Below are positions 37,601 to 51,500 of a stretch of 64,000 bases of DNA, piece by piece. The stretch is from Botrytis cinerea B05.10. Its lineage: Eukaryota; Ascomycota; Leotiomycetes; Helotiales; Sclerotiniaceae. The stretch lies in assembly GCF_000143535.2 (NCBI RefSeq), contig NC_037323.1:1488001-1552000 (forward strand), read 5' to 3'. Position 1 is the stretch's first letter, and every line of letters starts with the position of its first letter. The position numbers and the translations under genes are program-made. A model generated the notes under the pieces. It was not told the DNA's origin. It ran no database searches and saw only the letters and a list, made by a program, of their open reading frames with translations.

Positions 37601-40600
37601 GGCTTCAATGCAACCATTGGATGTATGCACCCGGAGATTCTAGTGCGGTCTCCGAATCTCCGAGAAAAATCCACTACATCTATGTATCAAAGTAGATCAC
37701 AAGCATGTTCATTACTCAGTTTAATTTGCTTAGATCACCACCCCAGCAAACATACCGTATCTCTGTACAACGTCAAGTGGCACAAACTCAGATTCCCGAT
37801 CTCAAAGTCTTCCGAAGTCTCCGCAAATTCCACCGACACGTGTTCCCACCTGATGCAGATTGCCGGCTTCGCACCTAACCGTCTCTACAAATACGATAAA
37901 CCTCGTGTTCATCTGCACCTGCACTTAGGGAGCCTACAGAATCACGTTTAATTTCCTGAAGTTACAAAGCATATGCAAGAGTGCAGATATAATACGCGAG
38001 TGTGTGTATAGTCTCTGGTGTACATTACATAGCTTCGCTGAGTGTGCCCGGCTACGGTGTATGCTGTGTACCTTCACATCCGAGACCCTAAACTCTTCTT
38101 GTTTGGTGTTTATCGCACTTAAATTTGATAAGAGTTTCATGAAAAATATTTGATTGGCAGTTACTAGAGTGTCAAGTGCGAAGGAATCATCATCGCTGCA
38201 CATGTTTGCGTGGAATCTTTCCTGTTCAGTAGCTTTGATTGTTTCCTATGTGGCCCAGATAGGTCAATTGTGAATAAAAAGTCTAAACCTCTTTGTTTTC
38301 ATGACCCTTCATCACAAGCCAATATAGCCCTCCACAACATAATTTCTTATTGGCATTCAGCGTTCTACCCCTCACCTATTTTCCTTAACTCTACTAGATC
38401 ATTTCACAACATTAAAATCACAACGCATCCCTCACACAGAATCTTCCTCTCCGATCCGATCGATCCCATTACATACATCAAAAAAATGAACCTTTCTCGC
38501 CTCTCTGTTTCTGCAGCCCATCATCCGGAAATGCGCATATTTACCAATGCATTTACCGACATCCTCGAAACCCAACGTCACACGCAGATATAAAACTACA
38601 TGTGCAACTGTATTCAGATTGTGTACATATCAAGCATATGCTATCGTCATGATGATGTCTCCAATATGATGCAGTGGGCGCATGTCAATACTATACTCAT
38701 AAAGCCTTTTCGTTTTAATATAGAAATGTCACTCAAGTAGCACAGAATTATGGTTCCTTGAAAAAGACTGGTCTCAGTCAGAATGTTCTATTCTCAAGTG
38801 GCTAAGCATGCTTGTATATCCAAGTGGTTTTGGAATGTCAATTCATAGATCTATAAGTCCACCGATAGATATTCATTTGTAAATACACAGCGTCTGACAG
38901 TCGAGAATCTGCACGATGATGCTATCCAGTGTAGATGTTCTACTTCGATCATCTCCACCAATCGTGCCCATAGATCGTGGAAACTTAGATGTCTACTTGC
39001 ACACAAATCATATTTCTCTCACAGTCAAGTAATCACGATGCATCTTGCAAAGCTTGCAGATATCTGGGTACCACTACACTGCACTGCACTGCACTGCACT
39101 GCGCTCTAACTCCCTGCTGATATCGTAGCCATGCATTCTCACCATACCATACCGTACAGTTAAGTGAGTGAAGTGACGTAGTATCCAGGCCCAATTTGAA
39201 ATCAACATGTACACAACTATCCTTCCTTCTCCTAGAAAAACTGCAGAAACAGACCATCGTAGCGCATGCAGGTAACAACCATATACGGTATCTACAACAT
39301 AGCATTAACTCTCCGCACGGAATACATTCTGTAGAAGTTTGTGTCACCCCCTGTCGTACCTTGCGCGCCCAAATTCTCGATCTCCACCCCCCTCGTCCAC
39401 ACGTGATCATTGTCTATACTATCACAGCTATCCTAGGATCACAATCTCTCGGTCTTCTCAACAAGAAGGTTTGCACGCACATGCCCTTCGGCGAAATTGC
39501 ATGTACGCCAGTGTTAAAGGAACTAGGTCCCGCCGCTTTGGTCCTGTCCTCCGAGCTTGTCTCCATTTTTGTATCCACGATACGCACATTCCCCAACGCC
39601 TCAAAAGGATCGATCTGGAGCCCTGTCTCACATATGCTGACGATCGAGGCCAGTGAGTATAATCACCACCAAAAAGATACCCACCCTAGCTTCCCATACA
39701 CAAAAAGTTCAAATCAAACTCACAATACAACACAGCACAGCACAATACAATACAGCGCACAGCGCATAGTGCATACACAAGAATGGATGAGGTAGCGGAA
39801 AATATGTAAATGTTATCTTAATTTCTTTCATTGCCGTCTTGTCTTTCTCTGTCCAATACTATCTCCTGATTTATCCCAGCTTATGTCATTTTAACTAAAT
39901 TTAAAAATATTTGTACACCGCTAAGACCATCTGCGATCCGTGGACCCCTCATCTGACAAGCAAATGAGGGCTTAGGATCAGAGTTAGATCAGATCAGATT
40001 CAGATGCAAGATCAGCCGTCCCTTCCATCCAGCCACTTCTACGTTGTGTCTCCGAACAACGTCCGCTGAAATGCATGCCTTTTTGCTTGATTTGGAACTT
40101 CCCCCCTGCTGTCGAATCTCTTAATTCTTGAAGTATCAAAGCCAACCTAGCCTATTCCACAACGTGTGCCCTTCCTTGGCTTCATTCCCGCCTCCACCGT
40201 GAGCCCAACTCGGCCCTAAGGAATATACCAGGTATCCACACGATGACTCCCCTGAAAAGAAATCCAACAACATAGCGTGCGTGTTTTCCAGAAATTGAGT
40301 GCTAAAATCATATATTGTAGAAGAGATAAGCAATAGGTATAAAACAGTGGTATAAAATGGTATAAAATGATATCGCAGCCCAAATCCAGATCCCATGATC
40401 CGAGCCAATCACATATTTCAGTGCTACTCAAAAATCCACATCTGGTAATTGGGAATATAAAAAAACGCCATCTTATGCAGATGCCAAACCAGAGTCTCAA
40501 AACTCGTTGTACCCATAGCCGTAGCTATCAAAATCAAACCAAAACGCCTGGAAGCAGAATTTTCATATGCTTCCGCTACCAAAACTAAATAAAACCCTCT

Positions 40601-40857
40601 CTTTGAACGTGTACCAATATGCCAAAATGCCCCTGGTATGCGTGACCCTCAAACAAAACCAATATGCGTTCTCTACGCCCTAAAAGACGTGTAGTTATGC
40701 GACTTTTCCTATTCCCGTGATCCTCCGATCAAAACTCTCCGTAACTCCATGATGACGATCGCGAGAGATTTTCATGCTCTGTAACGCTGAATACTTTATA
40801 CATTAAAATTGTGCTTTGGTAATATGTCTTTCACTAAGTAGGTACTGCTGATAAAGG
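34647..40857. other. 6.2-kb gene-poor interval
   Basis: No frame longer than about 130 codons starts with ATG and none resembles a family. The longest open stretch, 39196-39795 plus, begins at a TTG and ends in low-complexity sequence, so I do not call it. Small repeats: GATCTACTAC-type units at 37272-37307 and ACTGC units at 39078-39102. The part next to 34646 holds the promoter of the glutamate-cysteine ligase gene; the part next to 40858 probably holds the 3' end of the GATA gene. Confidence 0.5.
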
Positions 40858-42500
40858 CTATGACCGTGGTGAATGATCCTCCGAAGATTTGGGTCGAAGT
40901 GATGATCCGGTTGAACCTTGTGACTGCTTCATCGTGTTTTTGCGGGTAAGTTTCGCATAATGTAACCCACATGCGTTGCAAAGCGTACGGGCTCCATCTG
41001 GCCCCCTTCGCCATTCCGGAGTCTCTGCTCTGTTACAGCTGTGACATCTTCCTGGTGGAGCAGCGCGCTATTCAATTGTTAGAAACCTTTGGGCAGAGAA
41101 AATTGAGTAGATACATACTCCTCGACGTTTCTTATTATCTGGTCCACCAAAGTTTTGATGATGTCTGTCATCGCCATACATGCTCTCATCATCGTAATCA
41201 GTAGCTAATCTGGCACCGCGAGATTGCTCGTCGGCTGCATGCTGCTGCTGTACAGCAGTATCTAACATGCGGTGAAGGCAAGATACAACTCGATTACCGT
41301 GAACCAACATTTCTTCAATGGCCTTGCGGTCAGGTGATCTTTCCGGAATTGTAATGTGAGAGCGCGGTTGTTCTTGACTTATTGCGTGGAAATGGCGTGA
41401 CCAGTCCTGTAAAGTAGTGCTAGAAACGTTGATCTTTGGTTGATTAGTTAGTGAATTTGACTAGAACTTTAAAGAATGGAGAACAAACTTGAGCCAAATT
41501 ATTATCTACGTCCCACACCTCAAGCTGTCGCTTCAAACCCTGATTGAATGGCTCTGGTTGAGTCTTATAATTCTTGTACCCGGCACCGCCTAAATCTCTC
41601 TCATCTCGTGGTGGATAAGGTGGTTGAGGGTAACCTTGCCCATGAGGTGGGGGATGAGAAGGGTGGAACGGTTGCGCTGGAGCGTTTCCATATGGATGTT
41701 GATTGTGTAAAGGAGATGGCTGGCCATAGTCATTCGCTGGCCTCTCAACAAATCTCTCGCTGGCTCTTGGCTCCTGTTCATATCTGGAGGCCTCATATCT
41801 AGGCGCTGCATAAGAGTTTGCAGGTAAAGATTGTGGGATTGAAGGATGTAACAATGATGATGGTCTCCTTGGTTCCGCGAAGCTCCTTGAATCCAATTCT
41901 GGGCGAGAGAAAGGCGGCGGTTGAATAGGCATTGGGGGTGAAGGTTGCCGCGACTGAGATGATTGAAATCCTCCGACCTGCTCATGCGTTCGTGGTGGTG
42001 GAAGCACTTGCGATTGTGCATAGGAATTCTGCGGATGCGACGGCGGTGCAGATGCGGATACAGGTGAAGCATAAGGACCAGGCTTGCTAGCAGTGCTGCT
42101 CAGAGCTTCCTGTATCGATGGTAAAGATTGCCGATGAGTGTTGGTCTGCAATGGATGCGGGTGCGCTTTGTCGTTGGACGTCCTCCGCGACTCTGGAGGA
42201 GATATTAAACCGCCATGAGAAGTACTGGGCCATCCTGCGGAGTATGGTGCACCGTTTGAGTAGTGAGCGGACGCAGGACTGGCAGTCGGTGGTGCAGCCA
42301 TTGGATTTGATTGCATATATCTCGTGTCGGTATTTATGCGCTCGATATGTTCACGGTTCATGATGGAGAGGATGCCACTAATGTTATATGAATGTCAGCT
42401 TATGTTGTGTTGAACTTGCATTAGGTTGAAAAGAATGCAGTGGCCTCAATGAGACAAGAAAGACTGACCTTGACCTACTGCCACTTTCCGCACCCTCCAT
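40858..42500 (-). CDS. NsdD/SUB-1/LTF1-type GATA transcription factor
   Basis: Four exons: 42500-42469, 42377-41489, 41433-41119 and 41067-40858, giving 481 residues. A single C-terminal GATA zinc finger is complete: C420-x2-C423-x18-C442-x2-C445, within RAAPPGRCHSCNRAETPEWR. The AAPPG lead-in and the x18 spacing are those of the NsdD/SUB-1 class, nuclear activators needed for sexual development in Aspergillus and Neurospora; the Botrytis member LTF1 controls light responses, differentiation and virulence. The N-terminal ~280 residues are Pro/Ser/Gln-rich and probably disordered. Conserved blocks LEVWDVDNNLAQ and DWSRHFHAISQEQ precede the finger. The 32-nt first exon (MEGAESGSRS) joins to GILSIMNREHIERINTDTRY; M17 (42361) is an alternative start. 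The identity of the orthologue is inferred from the finger and flanks. Confidence 0.93.
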
Positions 42501-45500
42501 TGTAAGATCTGGGAATATTTTACTCGAATCTGAACAGATTAGATGCTCGGAAACATGCGTGGAATGATATCGTGCTCTTCCGGTTCCGACGTTTGTGCTA
42601 CTGTAACACCTGTTCACCTAAGCATCTACGAATCTCCCTCAGCTCGAGTATTTCTGTACTATTTCTTTGGTGTTGCTTGAGCGCTGGCCGGAATGCAAAT
42701 CGATTATGAGGATGAAAAGGTAGAACGGCTAATTGGTGTGCGGCTGAAAGACAGGATTTGAGTTTTCCAGATTGCTCCAGGTAAGATTGGACGACCGAGG
42801 ATCGAATTATCAAAGAAGTTGAATGTGTATTATATGGCCCGTGGCTATATATATACAGTCGATCGATTGCTGTCGACTGTCCTTTGAAAGGTCTCAAAGT
42901 GAGGCAATCGATGCGTTACCTGAGTGGCTTTCTTGCTAACCACAGGTCTTTTGTGTATGTAGGTTATTTTGAGCGGCGAAAAATGGTGAAAACGACCAGC
43001 AGATTCGTTCCAAGAATTTGAATTGAGCGCGGCTATTCCGATATAATTGTTCGATCGGAATGAGGCTGAATTACACAGAGGGGAGATTGGAGGGGAAATG
43101 GCCGACTAATTCTGGTGAGACTTTTTTTTTCTCGATTTGAATCAGAAGTTTTCTGTAGCTATATAGGGTTTTAGAATCCAGAAAAAAGCTCTAGGTCCAT
43201 AAACCAAAGGCAAAAATGAACCCAATTGACTCTGTGTTTCTGTTGATCAGATTGGATGTGAAGATTCCAAGTATAAGATATGCAGAATCGTAGGGTGCGT
43301 TTCGTGAGCAAAGTTTAAGATCAATGTTTCGATGATGTTGACGGGGTGGTGGGAGGAGCAAAGGAAGAAAGCAGCAGGCTGTAACAATGCGATGTCTGCT
43401 TGCTCTAACTTTTTGCTTAGGGTTTCGCCCGGTGTAAAGGCTTGTGGAAGTGTGGAAGGAGGAACGAGGTACACAACAGGGCAGGTGAGCTTCTCGAAGT
43501 TTGGTAAGGCAAATGATAGGATAACTGTAGGAGTATAAGATAAGAAGCACAAAGGTTGGAAAGCCGGCAAAGATAAAAAGAAGCAAGCAAGAGTGTAGAT
43601 GGAATAATAAGTCAAGTTTATCTGAACTGCTGAATAAGAAATATTTAGTAAATCGTGAGCGGAGTAGGACTAATTGTAGTTGTAGTTGTGGTTGTAGTGG
43701 TAGTGGTAGTTGTGACTAGCAGGTAAAGTTAGTGGAGCGGGATGAGTGGGAGGAAGCGGCAGCATCGTGCTGTGCTACCTGCTAACCTGCTACTAACTTT
43801 TGATCGAGCGGATTCGAGCCGTCACTTGTCAAGCTGGTTAGTGATGGTTTAGCTTTGAGATTCTTAGCCTTATAGAGCTAGCCTAGGGCAGGAGATCTTT
43901 TTAGTTTCCGGTACGTCTACTTGGATATAATTTCTTTTTTAAGTTCGACTAAGAGATGGATAATGTCATGGCTAAACAATAATGATAATAATAATGGATG
44001 GGGATCGAAGACTATGAAGATACAGAGTCGTAGCTAAGGCAAACCCAAACCGTCGCCAAGGATCAAGGTAGTAGCGGCAAAGCAGGAAAGAACAAGGCAC
44101 TATTGACAAGGGGGATGGGTGGGTGGTATGGATCATATCGATGGTCTTTAATTAATATTGTGATTTGTTACAGGCAAAATCTGCCAGCTAGCAGCTAGTT
44201 AGGAAGAAAATCAGATCTATATCGAGTATTATTTCGCATTTCCATGGATGGGTTAGCCTTACAAATCTGCATCAATCTGTATCTAGATACAGATTGACCA
44301 ACATCTAAGTTGAATCGCGGGTGGGCCGTCATTCAAAGTGGACGAACGACATGGCATCTAATGAAATCCGAATGTCTTTTGACCAGACGAGGGGCAAGCT
44401 AATCTTGAGATTTGCGAGTTTACGATGAGCCAGCAGGGATTGTAAATAAGATGCGTGGATGTGGCAGACTAGATATCCTTGCATACGTTTACCATGGGTC
44501 GGCCCATACTGATAATATGGATCTCCATAGTAATGGGAGGAGGGTCAGGGAGAGAAAAAAGATAGATGGGAGGGGTTTATTTGTGGGTCGTGGGGTGGGT
44601 GGTGAGAATGAAAATAGCAGAAGAGTGATGAAACAAATCCAACTAGTAGGGGATTTGACATACAGTATGAATGTCTTGAGAACGAAAATGATAATGGCTG
44701 TGAAAATGTGTAGAGCTAATTGAGACCAAGCACACTCACAAAATGAGAGAATATTCAAATTAATGAAATATTCTACAGATTGACCTCGTAGCCCCTTCAT
44801 TTGTAGACTTTGTTCGCGTAGGACCAACAATCAGTAGCCCTACAGAAAAATAAGCAATCTAAAAGAATCCAGATGTGTATTTCTCTACTAACACATTCGC
44901 CTTATGATTAATAAATATAGATGGCATATTATTATATCTTTATGGGGTAATAACGAATCTAATCATAGTGCTCAAAACAAGACTTTTTCCCTGATAAAGT
45001 CCGATCTGATGTAGGCGAGCGAGGTCAATCTTTAAACTGGACTTGACGTTAAACTCAAAATGACATTCAGGCTACATACCATACCTTAACTGTTCGCGAT
45101 CATGATCGCTTATTGTTATGACAACATCGGAGTAAATCCGTGGCGTTATCTGGTAGCTCAGGTTCAAGCATATCTACCTAACCAGCTACTAGTGATACCT
45201 ACCTTTATGGCACGAACCGTTGGGAACGAAGTCAAATCTCCAGAGAAGTCCCCGTATCACATCGCCGAGATCATCACTAAGATCTGTACTTCTGGGTCAC
45301 ATTCAGGGGCCGATCGCCAGTTTTATCATTACAAATATTGTACATATATGTCTCCATATTGTTACCTATCGTGAATCCCATTTTACTTGCGATGATCCCG
45401 TCGCCATTTTAAAGTTTTCCGATCGTTACCAACCTGCAACTCGCTACGAGCTTTAGAATCTCACAGTACAGACGGAATGGCCATTTATTCGTGGGTGGCC

Positions 45501-48500
45501 CCAGCAAATCACCCTGGACTAATGCACCCTGGATCGGGACCCTGGATGATGCACTCAATTTTGTGTCTCACAATCACTTGGCTGTTCTTCGTGGCCATCT
45601 CTCGATGAGATAGAAGTCACGTAAGCATGATACCTACATCTGGTGCATCGTACAGCAAGCAGTGCCGGTATTTTACATCGTTGGCATTGTTGCCTATCAA
45701 ATTCCCAAATCCAAACATCTCCTACTGCACCACGTGCAGTATCCAGATACGCGGCCACAATTTGTAAGATCGTGTTACTTGGATTATTATGTACAGTGAC
45801 TTTTCCTGCGTGTCTCCACTTCAATACGTATCGTATTCTGTTAAACCTTTCGTGATTATCTTCACCTACTGCTCCAGTAGGCAACCTTTGCATGATCCGT
45901 ATCATTGCTGACGGACAAATCACAAGTGCATGTTATTTATCCTCAATTTGCATATTGTACAACTTGTCCTGCCTTTGTGCTACCAACTTCATTTTCATCA
46001 CAGATTCGGGTACTCGCCATATCTTACCGCAACTTACCGCTCTCGCCATTGCCATGGAACACGAACACACTGGGGCCTTTGCCCACTTCGTTCATCACCT
46101 TCTGTTGTTGCAGAAGCTGGAACGTTGAATCTTTTCCTCCACATATATGTCTAGAATAAAGCATTTGTTCTCGGAAAGTCTAAATTCCTGACTGAGGAGC
46201 ACATGGTGGCTCGTCCCCTTTGAGCCGAAATCTCCCCAAATCTCTTAGGTCTTTTAATTACAGAACAGAGGTCAATTTCTACAAGGCTACACGACAGATC
46301 ACTTCCCTTTACGATGTTGCCAACTTTAATTTTTCCTTTGGAGCCGTCAAGCTTTGAATGCTAATGGTCTTACGGAGGCTTTGCTAAGAAAAACGTCGGC
46401 TGATAGAAAAAAGGGGATGAGGCCATGGGCCATTGCCTAGAATCCTCATTAAATCTGGAGGGCGTATGTGTTACATTCACTAATTAACTGCAGGTTCTAG
46501 GGTGCTATACTCGCATACTACTACTTGCTAACCTCAGAAATACTGATTGCTTTGATGAAACCTATCACGGCAGTCATAAACTCATGCACTCATGCACTAA
46601 GAAAAATTGTTCTTATAACACGTCGGCCATTTTGGGACTCGTCACTAACAGTTCTTTTCCTTTGTTGGTATCCAAACCCTTGATGATACAGAGATTGCAT
46701 TGAAGATCTTCCTAATTCAGACATCGGCATATTTTCCCCCCTGACAGTTTGTGGCTGCGGTTATCGTTGTGCTGCTGTCTAATAATCCCAATTTGTCGCA
46801 TCGAGGTACTTTGCCGACGGAGATAATGCAAGTTTAGCCTCATACAGTGCCCAAAAAGTTTCCTTGCCAAGATGATCCAGAAGGATTTTCATTCAGCTTG
46901 TTGATCCAAAAGTTGGAAGTCAAACTCTATAGTTGTGCCGCAAAGAACCCAAAATGAAGTTTGGACTTTCGAAGTCCGCATTTGCGGAAAAACGTTCCAA
47001 AGCTCGGATCTTCCAGCGGAGTATTGCTTCAGATTGTTGGATATGTTCTTCCTAAGCAATTTGAATCCTTGTAGATAGATACCTTCAGATCTCTTTTCAG
47101 AACAGCCCTCAAACAAATGTCAATCTGGAGGGTTCCAAGTAATTGTTTTGACAGCTGCATGTTTCGGGATCTCACACCCAAGCGATCCGCTTCCATCCAT
47201 CCATCTGTAGTCTTCCCTCGTGAGTCTTGGCCAACACTATCATTACCTTACCGCCTGTGGGGATTTCAACGTCTACGCTCGCAGAAGCAGACGCGCACGT
47301 ATTACATGTCTTTGGTGACTTTGGTGACTCGGTGAGTGTGATATATATGACACTCTCTGCTGGCCAGCGAATCCTAGTAGCTTGGGTCAAACGATGCATC
47401 ATTTACAATATGAGCGAGCCATTAAACCACATCAAGACTAACATTATGTCATAATTTTGAAGTTCTTTTCAACATTTCCCATTTTATCCGAGACCTGAGA
47501 TTATCCTGATTTTTGATATAGAATAAATCACTAGGAAAACTGGATAAAATGGTGTCTGTAATCATTGCTGCTTTGAAGATCGAAATCATATGAGGACTAC
47601 TATTGCCAGGGGTTCCTTACAATGGGTGTTGATCTTCCTAGTGACATATTCCCCGAACACGAACTGATCCCATCGGAATGATCCAAGATTCGAATAATCT
47701 TAGCAGGAATTTTAAGTTAGACCCATCCAGATCCAAGATTGTGTCTTTCCACAACAAGGAGGCTCATCATCGCCACGTGAAACTCATGGATAGGCCTTGC
47801 TAGAATCGCAACGGTTTTCTTCTCTTGAGTCTAATAACATGATTGCTAGGATTTAGTATCTAGTATTTTTGTTTTGACAATAAGATGTTTACGATACACG
47901 CACCATATTATTTGCCGAGTACTTACTTTGTACGACTGTCCTTCTCCTCATTGATGAAGACGACGGAGCAAACTATCCTCGTTGAGCTTCATGATGCACA
48001 AAGCCCCCCTGATCATGCACATCGTTGCACATCTTCCTACACTCTCATTCGACTCCCCAAAATCTTACGGCCGCGCACAAACATCATTCATGGATGACAA
48101 GGCCACTGGATCGCCGATTAATACCCTTGTGCCCCGTAGACAAAGATCTAAATCCTCCCCACTGTGTCGGATCCAGAAAATTTCAAAGGAAAAGGATGAT
48201 TAGCCCTTGTGCTAATTGTGCTAACAGCACGATGCGTATGCAAATTGTACAGATTACGATTAGATTCTAGTCAAAAGACTAATACTCGCAGTAGTTTTGA
48301 GACTACAATATAGGTAGGTAACTGTCAAAGAATCTTCCTTCCCACCTTTTAACTTCATCCGGGCCTCTGAAAATCTTTCTTTTGTTTCTATAGGTAGTTT
48401 TTCGTTGATACCCAAATGTTGCATGTGAGCCACTAAATCAGATGGTGGCTAATAAGTCACGACAATGAACGGGGGAAATCTCCTAGTCAAGTCAGCCACA

Positions 48501-51500
48501 TTTATAGCTCGATCGATGTCTGCATCTCAAAACTTCCTCCAAATGAGACGCTTCATGTATGTTCATCTCGGCAAAAATTTGGACAAGGCGGACACCAAAG
48601 CTAGAAATGATAAAGTGGACACTTGGGCTCGGACGGGATCTTCATCAGTTCTTACTGGAAGTTGGTGGGCCCCGTCGAGGCTTCTAGCAAAGGGTTTTGC
48701 CGTTTGCCCGTTTCAAACTGGGCATTCACGTGGTCTTCCTCTGAATTCTTGAGTTCATTGAGTTGACAGTTGTCTCTCACAATTAGTCCCAATTGACTTA
48801 ATCACTCTCAACACCTCATGGTTTCGAATATTGCCACCATTTCAGGTAGGACAACCTCACAAGCGCCTGAGAAGTCTGATAATGACAAGGGGTTCCAAAT
48901 GATCTATTTAGACTTCGGAGGGTATGCTGAAATTGTTGGTGAATGGGCGTAAGTCGTACGATTATTCCTTACCGAGGGGCTTGAGGCTTGTGGGAACGGG
49001 AGCGCCAACGTATGATAAAAAAGTTGTTGACTCATGTCACCGTGGTCAGCTAGAATCTACTAAGATAATAGATCGTGAGATTCGAAAAAGTCTAATAATC
49101 CCTCGATCGAGTTCATCTTTGTGCTCGTTAGACTCCGTAGAAAATTAACGATTAGGCCGAGTCAGTCTTCCCTAAGCTCCCTTTCGAGTCTCCCCATTTT
49201 TTTGCGTGCGGATCTCCTCATTCACATCCGCACCAGTATTACTGCTTTAATCTTAGGCATTTCCTTTTTGTAAACGTTCTATTATCAATTTTGAAGATCA
49301 AGTTATTGTCGGACGGTCAAGATGAACACGTGAACACTGTGAAGTTGCTGCTAATCCATCACTATCACCGTCCCACAGCTATTGCAACGTATATTACACT
49401 CCATATATTTCCTAAAAAGTCGAGACGAAAGCAATCTATCGCATCGAAATGGGAAGGTTAATCGACCGATCTCATGCATATTGAAACCCTGATGCTTGCT
49501 GGGGATAGTGTCTGCTCCCATGGAGATATTGCTAAGACGATCCTGAGATTTCCGACCGAACCCTTCCATCGGTACTCCATTCAAGTCACTACTTCGCCCG
49601 ACGGTGTGCATCTTTCTCCTGGAAGAATTGTTTCTATGATACCACCATTTATTAGCCTTGTGTTGCAACGCAAAAATCCTGGTTATTGTGATGCATGCAG
49701 GAAACAATCACTTCTCTCATCGTTTTCCCCACTTGAGGTTTTTACCCCAGCACAGGAACCCAGAAAGTGACCAGGAGTCGCAGATACTTTCCAAATGATT
49801 TCGCTGCGCGAGCTATCGATAAATCAATCCTACGAAGCATCAGATCTAAGAATTTCTTGGGCATGGCATGATTTCTTACTGGGCCCCTACTTGTCCGCAT
49901 TCGGTCGCCCAATATATCGATATTGAAATGCAGTACCGTTCAATCATTGATATTGTGGCTTACGGCACAGCAACCGTTTTTCTACCCCAAACATGTCACA
50001 GACTAGGATCTAGAGACATGCAGGGTTTTCATTATCCAGAAACTTCAAACCGCAGGATGGAATCTGTCCTAATCCTCGCAAAGCCCTCGCTCGCGTAGGG
50101 AGATGTAAGCTTCATCTAAGATCTGCTTATCTTCAATTCGACTCCTTGCCCTGTATTTCTTTTCGACTCGGGTTCGACAAACTGCCACACTGCAGGTAAT
50201 TCATGGGCGCATAAAGAGTAGGCGTGAGTTAATAACGAATATATGCTTACAACCTGCGGGGTTCTGCTCACCGAGCTGAGTTTGGCTCGCACAGTGGTCC
50301 AATCCCAAATCCCACCTTTAGTTCCGCTTTCCAACAACCCACCGGCCCCAACATATGCACTACAGCACAACAGGATAACAGCATCGCAGTGGGCGAACCC
50401 TACAACGAATTTTGAAATATCGATCTTCATATCTGAATGGAACGTTCCGCAGTTTGGCCAAGGGTTCGACCAGATTCCCCATGTTCATTGATGTCAAGAT
50501 GAAAATCTCATCTGCGAAGATCTCCAAAAATCAAGTATATGTGCTTATTTTCTGATAGATATCCCAACCTCCATCCATTGGTATGATCATGGTTGGGATA
50601 CTGCATACTCCCTCACTAGCTTACCAAGATATCATCTGAAAGCCTTTTTACCACTCATAGTCTGTCATCACACGATTGCATCGCTGTACTAAAATGTGAA
50701 CGATTACCTTTGCGGAAGATTGTCTCGCGCTTGCATCTGCAGGTGTGGGTGAACGGGTATCTAACAGATTAAGATCTCAAAGATTTCCTGTCATCTTACC
50801 ATCTCATCTTGTATAAGCCGGACTTTGTACTGCCGCAATTCTGCGCCTAGATTCATGGGGGATACAATGACATATTGTATCACCTTACTGGCTCTCATCA
50901 CATCAAGTCCGGCATGATTGCAGAATGTGGAAGGCTCAACCTCCACAGTAAGGAGAAAAAAAAACCTCACGTGGCACCAAAAGGCCATTTGCTTCTTGGA
51001 TCTTCACGTTGTAATCGCTTTTTCTTTTCCTGCCAGCTTCCAATAAATTGCGACACGATTCAGTGAAAAATAAACGCGACTCCTCTAATTTCTATCAACT
51101 TGCATGTCTACCCAGTAGCAAATCATTCGATGTGATTGATCTTAAGTTTAAGATGTCCGGTGTAGGTAGGTACGTAATTGTTTCATCTGCATTCTCGTCC
51201 CAATACAGAAGCTTCATCGGCAATAGACGTCTACAAAAAGAATTCTATTTTTAGCAGTGTCAAGTGATGTGTGCGGACGAGAATGGCTCAGTGACTTCAG
51301 TCAGCCTTCAAACTATCAGATGCATATAAACGTGTATTTTGAACACGACGTTGAGGGAAATACAGAGGTGGCGTGTGTGAGTCTTCACGTTTTGTGGCGT
51401 ATGAAAGAATCGTCGTGGCAATGTCACCGTGCGGTATGTTTTCTTTTTCTTCTCAAGGAAATGATGAAAGCAAGGAAGCTCGTGACGGACCGCCTGTCGC

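Noticed and set aside
39196..39795. 199-codon open stretch in the gene-poor interval
   Set aside because: It starts at TTG, the first ATG leaves about 100 codons, the tail is CA-rich simple sequence, and no family is recognised.
50165..50185. B-box-like GGGTTCGACAAAC
   Set aside because: No A box upstream and no pairing acceptor stem.
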